Source: Persicaria tinctoria (Eukaryota > Streptophyta > Magnoliopsida > Caryophyllales > Polygonaceae). From it: a stretch of 64,000 nt of DNA. Under the pieces are notes generated by a model, which saw nothing but the letters and a program-made list of their open reading frames with translations, was not told the origin of the DNA and did not search any database. The stretch lies in contig JBANSL010000002.1 in assembly GCA_037127255.1 (NCBI GenBank), positions 96,068,519-96,132,518 on the forward strand. The letters are read 5' to 3'. Shown here in pieces: positions 57,612-64,000 of this stretch (position 1 is its first letter; every line of letters begins with the position of its first letter). The position numbers and the translations under genes are program-made.

Positions 57612-58698
57612 CATGGAGGCATAATTGCTTCAAGTTTACTGCTGCTTCATACCTAAGTTGGAAAAATACCAATCTGGTTCAATTTATGCTCCAACAACTC
57701 AAGCAAGCATCAAGTAGAATCACATTTGATAAAGTACCAAACTTACTTGCATGAAGAAGCAACTATAGTTGTTTGTCCACGGGAAGAGATAAGAAAATGT
57801 TGAATTGTCTCCCATATTGCTTTTGGATACTCATTAGGTTGATCATGTAAGATCTGGGGTCTTAAGAGGTGTCAGCTCATGCCACCAAGTCCTCTCAAGT
57901 CTGTTGTCCTCATGGAGGCATAATTGCTTCAAGTTTACTGATGCTTCATACCTAAGTTGGAAAAATACCAATCTGGTTCAATTTATGCTCCAACAACTCA
58001 AGCAAGCATCAAATACTCAAATAGAATCACATTTGATAAAGTACCAAACTTACTTGCATGCGATGTTCTAAAAAAAAGGTCTGGGCCTCCGCCTAGACCC
58101 TCGATGGTCCCCCACCTTTGAGTTTAGCCGCCTAGGCCCTTGAAGATCACCCGCAAGGTCTTGACGACCTTGCGGGTTAGGCGAGTTAGTGATAAAAACC
58201 ATTTTGAGGTTTTAACTAAAACCCCCCACATGTCGATCTCTCTCTTAGTTCTCAACCTCTATACTCTCTTTTACTCTTGATCCATCACTCGTATAGTCAT
58301 CTAACTCACGACTTAACTCCCGTTGTTAACGCCTATACTATTAATTAAAGCTTATTTGTTTATATATGTTATAAATTAAACTTTATTATTTTATATACGT
58401 ATTGAATATGACCTAGGATTAAAAATACATCTCAAAATAGTAAATTCGCCTAGACCCCGCCCAATCCGCCTAGACCCTTGACCCTATCTGGCCGCCGAGC
58501 ATCCGCCAAGCGTTTTTTTTTGGAACATTGCTTGCATGAAGAAGCAACTATAGTTGTTTGTCCACATGAAGAGATAAGAAAATGTTGAATTGTCTCCCAT
58601 ATTGATTTTAGATACTCATTAGGTTGATCATGTAAGACCTGAGGTCTTAAGAGGTGTCAGCTCATGCCACCAAGCCCTCTCAAGTCCGTTGTCCTCAC
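57308..58698. repeat. Three-unit tandem array, unit about 300 bp, ending in LTR fragments
   Basis: Units start at CATGGAGGCATAATTGC: 57308-57611 (304 bp), 57612-57910 (299 bp) and 57911-58698 (310 bp once the inserted MITE and its TSD copy are removed). Each unit ends with the first 75 bp or so of a TRIM-like LTR (AAGACCTGGGGTCTTAAGAG to TTGTCCTCA), so unit junctions cut the LTR at the same place. Units are about 95% alike by eye. Confidence 0.85.
58061..58530. mobile_element. hAT-like MITE with 8-bp TSD inside the tandem array
   Basis: The 470-bp insertion has inverted ends CGATGTTCTAAAAAAAAGG and CAATGTTCCAAAAAAAAACG (second given as complement). CTTGCATG flanks it at 58053-58060 and 58531-58538. 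The sister units of the array supply the empty site. It carries short CCGCCTAGACCC-type repeats and no coding sequence. Confidence 0.85.
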
Positions 58699-58808
58699 TA
58701 GCTTGGAGCCTGAAAAGGAAGAGCTCTTGTGTCATAGGTAGGGCTTGAATCACTTATAAATAACTTCGTATATCCTTATTATATCCGATGTGAGATGGGG
58801 GTGTTACA
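58631..58808 (-). mobile_element. TRIM-like LTR, 178 bp, with adjacent polypurine tract
   Basis: Read on the minus strand it starts TGTAACACCC and ends GGTCTTACA. The sequence just before it (AAGTGGGGGAAAT, minus, 58809-58821) is a polypurine tract, so this is a 3' LTR. The same LTR recurs at 61255-61428 and, truncated, near 60689-60833. Confidence 0.75.
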
Positions 58809-58883
58809 ATTTCCCCCACTTAAAGCACTGATGACCCCGTCATGCCTAAGGCAAACAAACTGTTTTCGCTGTTGAGAGTAGAC

Positions 58884-59533
58884 ATAAGAACAAAAGGGCC
58901 GCCATTTTGAACAAAAGAGCCTATGATACGGATACTGGTTTAATCGAGAGTAGACCTCCTGATCACTGAACTCTGCTACTGTTGTGTTAAACCTAGCAGA
59001 GACTAAAGGATACCGGACATGTAGGCGATTCACGACATTTGAAAAACTGAAAATAAAATTCATCTCAGCCATTAATCGATATGCAAGATTGTCCATAGAC
59101 GCGTCTTTCCAGTATGCTAAGTGTAGTCGGATGCTCCTCGTAGTGATTAACTCTTCTAATTCAGAAGTTAGTGACCTTGAAAACGTATTGTCTGTGGTAA
59201 TGGCTAGCTGTATACCTCAATAGGGTCTCAACTCAGAGCACCACGTGCTTACTTCAATTGAATCAAGAAGCAACCTCTTGGCTTGCTTCTGCATGGTACC
59301 TCGTATATAGTAATGGTAACTGGCTGCCATCCAGATTTTTTGTGTTTAATCCACCTTTTGGGTCCATCTAGAATGTTTATGATCCGAATAACATCTCCCA
59401 GAGGACGATCATGCATGCATAATTGCTTCAATTTACCGCCGCTTCATACCTAAGTTGGAAAAATACCAATCCGGTTCAATTTATGCTCCAACAACTCAAG
59501 CAAGCATCAAGTAGAATCACATTTGATAAAGTA
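58884..59533. repeat. Block 2 of the 2.1-kb spaced duplication
   Basis: This copy matches block 1 at 56786 onward, shifted by about 2098 bp, with scattered substitutions and small indels. It is interrupted at 59542 by a nested MITE and resumes at 60591. Confidence 0.75.
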
Positions 59534-59541
59534 CGTACTAA

Positions 59542-60587
59542 GATCATCTTTAACCATGATACTCATATTGAGTATCATAACTTGCTTTTTTGTCATTTCT
59601 CTCTCTTTCACCTCATTTTAGTATTTGGTACTCCACAACCATGATACTTGACATGAGTATCTTATTTCACCTTTTGCATCAAAATTGTTTTTTGCAATTT
59701 TTTTTGTAAGTAAAAATCAAATAGGACTCACTATTAATGTTTGATTGGGTAATATTCTATGGTATTGTGTCATATTGAGTAGGGGTGTGTGCGGGACGGG
59801 ACGGAGGTCGTCCCGCGTCCCGTCCCGCATTATTTTTACGGGACGGGATTCACCCTTTTTTCTTTAATCCCGCACGGGCCTTGTCCCTCACGGGACGGGA
59901 CGGGCCTCGTCCCTCAAATAAAAAAGATTATAAAAACATAAAAAAAATTCCTATATATTTTACGATTTTTAAATACGTAACACATATAAATCTATAATTT
60001 TTTATATTTTACGGCCGGATTCACCTATGTACACAGATGCAATGTATAACACTACACTGTGTATATACTCCGTATGACAGTATGGATATTTATTTTTAAT
60101 CGAAACACTTTCTATATAATCCGTATTACAGTTTGTAATCTAGTAATCTAATAGTATATATATCTATCTATAGTATATATATTATATAATATACTGTAAT
60201 AACATAATATTTATTGCAATCTAATATACTGTAATCTAATATAAAATATAAAAACAGTGTTTATAATATACTATAATATATATGCGGGACGGGACGGAAT
60301 TTGCGGGATTGGAATGGGTCGTCCCGCGTCCCGTCCCGCATAATTTTTGCGGGACGGGACCGGGACGGGATTCACTATTTTTTTCGAAATCCCACCGGGA
60401 TCGGGACGGGTTCGGGACGGGCCCGGGACGGGACCGGGATTTGTGCCCACTCCTAATATTGAGTATTATATGTATGATACTTGAGCTCACTTTTTCTTTT
60501 GAGTTCTTTAAAAATATATGACTTTTTCTTATATTTCCTTTTTATTTAATTGTTATGGTACTTGAAGTACCACCATTAAAGATGCTC
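59542..60587. mobile_element. Tourist-like MITE carrying a nested hAT-like element
   Basis: Ends GATCATCTTTAACCAT and the complement GAGCATCTTTAATGGT form a terminal inverted repeat, flanked by TAA at 59539-59541 and 60588-60590. Without the insertion at 59780-60455 and its TSD copy the element is about 362 bp. The uninterrupted copies of the surrounding repeat show this site empty. Confidence 0.7.
59780..60455. mobile_element. hAT-like element made of GGGACGGGAC repeats, 8-bp TSD
   Basis: The 676-bp insertion starts TAGGGGTGTG and ends CACTCCTA, with ATATTGAG on both sides (59772-59779 and 60456-60463). Most of it is CGGGACGGGAC and CGTCCCGTCCC arrays around an AT-rich centre, organised like the element at 28698-29151. 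The plus and minus frames inside are repeat translations, not genes. Confidence 0.8.
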
Positions 60588-60688
60588 TAAACTTACTTGC
60601 ATGAAGAAGTAACTATAGTTGTTTGTCTACTAGAAGAGATAAGAAACTGTTGCATTGTCTCCCATATTGCTTTTGGATACTCATTTGG

Positions 60689-60833
60689 TTGACCATTTAA
60701 GATCCGGGGTCTTAAGAGGCATCAACCCATGTCACCAAGCCCTCTCAAGTCCGTTGTCCTCACTTGGAGCCTGAAAAGGTAGAGCTCTTGTGTCATAGGT
60801 AGAGCTTGAATCACTTATAAATCACTCCGTACC
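60689..60833 (-). mobile_element. Truncated TRIM-like LTR
   Basis: The segment aligns with the LTR at 58631-58808 from its GATCCGGGGTCTTAAGAGG side up to ATAAATCACTCCGTA and then stops, lacking the outer 30 bp or so. It may be the remains of the second LTR of the element whose other LTR is at 61255-61428. Confidence 0.6.
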
Positions 60834-61254
60834 ATGTTTTGAAAGAAATTGTGAGAAATTGTAATTGCATTACAATTTCTTTCATATCTCATATCTTCTC
60901 ATATCCCTACTTGTCATTCCCACAATCCAACCTTTTCTTTCCCACGTCTAAAGTGTGATGAAATGATGAGTTGAGTTTTATTTTGGGTTTAAAACCATTC
61001 TTTAAAAAAAAAAAATGGTTGACCCGGCGGATCGACCAATTTCCATCCTTCAGTACCACGTGGCCAACCCGGCACTCCGACCCATCGGAATCCTAGGTCA
61101 AGGTTAGGGTCATACCCCCCCTGGGCTGTCGACTCGGTGGGTCCGACCAGACGATCCGGCGGGTCGGACCCATGGCCATGTCTACCTCCGGAAGAAGCGT
61201 ACCCGAGCATACTATCGACGCACCTTCGAGCCCGAAGTTGGCTCTGATACCATC
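60834..61254 (-). mobile_element. Internal region next to a TRIM-like LTR, with initiator-Met PBS
   Basis: Directly inside the LTR at 61255-61428 lies TGGTATCAGAGCC (minus strand, 61240-61252), a perfect initiator-Met primer-binding site. The rest is GC-rich, shows no gag or pol, and ends in an A-run (T-like side at 61004-61015 on the minus strand). An 11-bp-stem palindrome lies at 60855-60879. Confidence 0.65.
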
Positions 61255-61428
61255 TATAAGACCCGGGGTCTTAAGAGGCGTCAGCCCATGCCACCAAGGC
61301 CTCTCAAGTTTGTTGTCCTCACTTGGGGCCTGAAAAGGAAGAGCTCTTGTGTTATAGGTGGGGTTTGAATCACTTATAAATCACTTCGTACATCCTTATT
61401 ATATCCGATGTGGGATAAGGGTGTTACA
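61255..61428 (-). mobile_element. TRIM-like LTR, 174 bp, inserted in the NYN pseudogene
   Basis: On the minus strand it starts TGTAACACCC and ends GGTCTTATA, followed at two bases by the primer-binding site, so it is the 5' LTR of a minus-strand element. Its outer end abuts the truncated exon of the NYN pseudogene. The bases just outside are ATCAG (61429-61433); no matching copy was found at the other side. Confidence 0.75.
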
Positions 61429-62179
61429 ATCAGTCTATTATGAGAAGGATATTGAGATTTTTGCTTTCCTGCTTCCTTCCAATTGATAGCAGATGGATCA
61501 GGATTGACAGAGAAATTATTGGGATCTGACTGATTCATAGAGATGGCATCACCACTCGGGTGAAAGCTAGAATTCATGAGGGGCCTTCTTATGTGGCCTT
61601 GATACTCCTTCGCCTGATTGATAGTTGCTATCCTGGACCCTCCTCTGCAGATTATGGGCTTTTGCCCTATTCGACCGATCTAAGTGTTTCTTAACGTATT
61701 TTTCGATGTACTTGGGGTCAACAACTTTCATAGGAGACACAAGCTTCTTGTTTGGTGCAACAGGAATATCAAGCTGGTAAACCACCGATGGATATGCGTG
61801 AGTAGGTTTAGAACTATAGGTCTATATCACCTCTAGTTTGACTTGATTGTTGACATTCCCAACTTGTGTTGATTCATTCTTTGAAATAGAGGCACCACCA
61901 ATTACTAGATTTGACCAGTACCAGACGCTCTTAGCTGCATAAACAAGGGCAGGAGATGCTCTACTAGGTTGTGCTAGAAGGATATTGTATTTTCTATTTC
62001 GCAGTTGATGAAGTGCATTGGAGAAATCTCGATCACCAGAAATCAACAAATAGTTAGTAGGTGCAGGGTTGTCTATTGCCAAGAGCAACATATCCACTAA
62101 AATCTTCTTGTCACTTGCATCTTTAGCACCTATTAGACCCAAAAATGTCACAGTAATAAATCTCTGTTTTTCACTGCTG

Positions 62180-62394
62180 GAAGGAGGTCGTGTGTGCGGG
62201 ACCACATACGGGAGACTCGAACAACACATGAACCCAAGCGGGGTTCCATCTCAAAATCAATTGGCAATGAGAGGAGTAGCCCTTCAACCTTATATGTTGT
62301 TCAAGTATTCTCTATATAACCGATGTAGGATAACCACATTCCAACACGCCCCCTCTATATAACCGATGTGGGACAACCGCATTCCAACAAAGAC
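62180..62394 (-). mobile_element. LTR fragment pair in the NYN pseudogene intron
   Basis: Read on the minus strand, TGTTGGAATGCGGTTGTCC runs 37 bp to ATAGAG, then GGGGGCG, then the same start again (TGTTGGAATGTGGTTATCC) continuing about 160 bp. This is what a partial LTR, polypurine tract and second LTR leave behind. No coding part is present. Confidence 0.5.
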
Positions 62395-62473
62395 TACATC
62401 AAATTGAAAGAAAGCACCACACGGATATTACGGAATCCAAAAAAAACATCAAATTAGGGAACAGAATGAAGTG

Positions 62474-62665
62474 GAATCGACTTCAATTTCAAGAACATAG
62501 CAGCACGAAAAAATTAGGATACAAGAGTTCGCGTCAGCAAACATGCACTCAGAAGAAGCGAAATAGACTTCAATTTCAAGAAGATAGCAGCATAAGAAAT
62601 TAGGGCACAAGAGTTCGCGTCAGCAAACATGCACTAAGAAGAAGCGGAATCGATTTCAATTTGAG
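62474..62665. repeat. 86-87 bp tandem repeat, just over two units, in the intron
   Basis: Units start GAATCGACTTCAATTTCAAG (62474), AAATAGACTTCAATTTCAAG (62561) and GAATCGATTTCAATTTGAG (62647). Each full unit contains GAGTTCGCGTCAGCAAACAT. The two full units differ at several positions. Confidence 0.8.
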
Positions 62666-62998
62666 AAAATTCAAGACAAGATTAAAACCTAACCACGGAA
62701 AATCAAAGAATCGAGGTGCATCGCAAAAGGAGAATTACTCGGCAAGAACGTGATTGAGCGCGATACCAGTGCTAGAAAGGGACCGTTGAACAGGAAGAGG
62801 GATCTTATTGGTGTCGTCGTAGGCGGAAATGGAGACTTCTCCACAGTAGCCAATCTTGGAGAGGGCGGAGTTGATATTCCGAGCGATTGCTAAAGTGTCA
62901 CAACCCTTCGGGACTGGGTAGTTTTCTATGTCCCACCAAACCGATGTCCTAACATCAACGTGATGTGGCTCTGCCGCCGCCGCTTCTAAGCCGTTCAT

Positions 62999-63356
62999 GC
63001 CTTACCTACGACGACTCGTTTCTCCACTTTAGCCGTTCAACGTTCTCTTTCTCTCCCACCCTCCCTCCTCTCGCCAATACTTTTGATTTTTGATCAATTT
63101 ATAACACTTGGAAGTTTTTTTTTTGAATTTAGGATATACGGAGTAGTTCATCAAATCTTTTTAATTACAATATGGTTGATTTATATAATTTAATGAAAAA
63201 TGGAATCAAGTCTTGATGTTGTCTTGATGTTACATTGTTACATACTTTTGAAACATATCATTTGCCATTTAAGTACGCTTTTTTAGAATGATAAAAGATT
63301 ATTTAATCCCTAAAAAAGCGTGTGTAAATAATAAAACGTCATGTTTTAGTTAACGA
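62999..63356. other. Promoter side of the NYN pseudogene and intergenic
   Basis: A CT-rich stretch next to 62998 suits a former leader. The rest is AT-rich with nothing recognisable. Confidence 0.4.
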
Positions 63357-63370
63357 AAGAGTATTAATTA

Positions 63371-63470
63371 AACCATTCCGGAATGACTCACCAGAAAGGA
63401 CTTGTGGGTAGTACACATAGGTCACTGGTTCAAACTCCGGAATGGATGCTCTTTATTTACCTATTCAAGG
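63371..63470 (+). mobile_element. Very short tRNA-derived SINE, copy 2, perfect 14-bp TSD
   Basis: The 100-bp insertion is flanked by AAGAGTATTAATTA at 63357-63370 and 63471-63484. It matches copy 1 (51954-52052) along its whole length: A box TGACTCACCAG (63384-63394), B box GGTTCAAACTC (63427-63437) and the end CTCTTTATTTACCTATTCAAGG. Two clean TSDs from unrelated sites prove the unit is a mobile SINE and not a tRNA relic. Confidence 0.85.
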
Positions 63471-63484
63471 AAGAGTATTAATTA

Positions 63485-64000
63485 GTTTGTGAAACATGCA
63501 TGGAGATTTGTGTGAAGCCAATGAAATCAGTGTTGTAGCCTTCCTCTGACAGTCCGACTTCGATTCTGAGCACGACCTTGGTCCAGTTCGATCAGACTCA
63601 AAGGCTTTACATCTAGACCAATACTGTGTAATGTTTTTAATTCGTCCCATTGAGTTTTTTCAAGATACGGTGTAATGTTTTTAACTAGACAATTTTGACA
63701 ATGTATCTCCAAAATCAAATGATGAAGAATCCATTAAGTTCCTAAATATCTTATGTTAGAGCAACTCGACACCAAAACATACCAAGCAATGTTAGTGTCA
63801 AAGAATCCATTGAGTTTTTTTTTTTCATTAGGTTTTTGAGACAAGATTTTTTTTCATTAGGCTTTTGAGACAAGATTTTTAACTAGTCAGAAGCATATGT
63901 AGAATTAAAATAACATCATCACTTGTTTACCACCTTGTCAAACAATGCCACAGTCATGGAGAACAGGGGAGATCTAGATTTGCAAAAAAAAAGAAACGTG
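63485..64000. other. Intergenic sequence
   Basis: No gene is seen. A 29-bp tandem duplication built on CATTAGG(T/C)TTTTGAGACAAGA lies at about 63818-63875. Confidence 0.5.

Larger units (their letters stand above)
61435..62998 (-). pseudogene. NYN-domain (MARF1-like) protein gene, broken
   Basis: Exon 1 (62998-62739) starts at ATG and encodes SVWWDIENYPVPKG and SISAYDDTNKIP. Exon 2 (62129 leftward) continues KDASDKKILVDMLLLAID and NYLLISGDRDFSNALHQLR, together a PIN-like NYN nuclease domain as in plant MARF1-type proteins. The acidic residues (WWDIEN, SDKKILVDM, SGDRDFS) are present. The gene looks dead. The only usable donor (GTAATT after GCCGA) joins exon 2 out of frame, as if one A were inserted. 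TAG at 61822-61824 interrupts exon 2, and a frameshift lies near 61,570 after KKAPHEF. The sequence then ends at a TRIM-like LTR (61428). Downstream words YVKKHLDRSN and INWKEAGKQ keep the family register. A shorter product cannot be excluded. Confidence 0.82.

Noticed and set aside
56880..59223. Duplicated short frames near 56880-57062 and 58984-59223 as a gene pair
   Set aside because: They recur because the block is duplicated; they are short, out of step with each other through indels and match no known family.
59785..60521. Pro/Arg/Gly-rich open frames
   Set aside because: They are translations of the GGGACGGGAC repeat in a hAT-like element.

Overview
The window is nuclear DNA of a flowering plant, most likely a core eudicot. 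It holds intron-rich plant genes (a WDR6-type WD40 protein with 20 exons, an SPL1/SPL12-type SBP-box factor with 10 exons), plant-specific families, initiator-Met-primed LTR retrotransposons, L1-type LINEs and MITEs, all in AT-rich intergenic DNA. I cannot assign an order or species from the sequence alone.

Layout. 1-1638: last exon of a HEL2/ZNF598-like ribosome-quality-control E3 ligase (+). 2355-2948: intronless nicotinamidase (-). 3161-13060: transposon-rich, with a MITE candidate, a 5'-truncated LINE, a full-length 6.6-kb LINE with perfect 15-bp target-site duplications (TSDs), a 1.35-kb poly(A) retroposon and a small LINE tail. 13239-21585: WDR6-like gene (+). 22614-24098: decayed LINE. 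24.1-33.4 kb: AT-rich gene desert with a LINE tail, hAT-like, Helitron-like and Tourist-like repeats and a tRNA-derived SINE. 34351-35538: S-adenosylmethionine synthetase with a leader intron (+). 35948-37658: another decayed LINE just downstream. 38597-43774: SPL1/SPL12-like gene (-). 47184-51873: complete Ty1/copia element with 276-bp LTRs and 5-bp TSD. 51954-52052 and 63371-63470: two copies of a very short tRNA-derived SINE with perfect 14-15 bp TSDs. 52492-53408: inverted-repeat element with a GC-rich core. 53821-55787: pectin methylesterase of the PMEI-PME type (-). 56.5-61.4 kb: duplicated block with a 300-bp tandem array, TRIM-like LTRs and nested MITEs. 61435-62998: NYN-domain (MARF1-like) pseudogene (-) cut by a TRIM-like LTR.

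Coding sequences were rebuilt from GT-AG junctions with phase checked. The WDR6-like CDS sums to 4059 nt, the SPL-like to 2985 nt and the PME to 1785 nt, all divisible by three with no internal stop. The cellular genes form no pathway. However, the HEL2-like, SPL1-like, PMEI-PME and NYN genes are, as I remember it, near neighbours in the paired Arabidopsis segments around AT2G47030-AT2G47090 and AT3G62170-AT3G62240, so the window looks like an ancestral gene block expanded by retroelements.

The most unusual items are the full-length LINE, whose 820-codon first ORF has no domain I recognise and meets ORF2 through a TAATG stop/start overlap; the ~100-bp SINE family; a common 3' tail (CCTAATC or CCTTATC plus poly A) on otherwise different retroposons; and the LTR-bearing tandem array next to the broken NYN gene.
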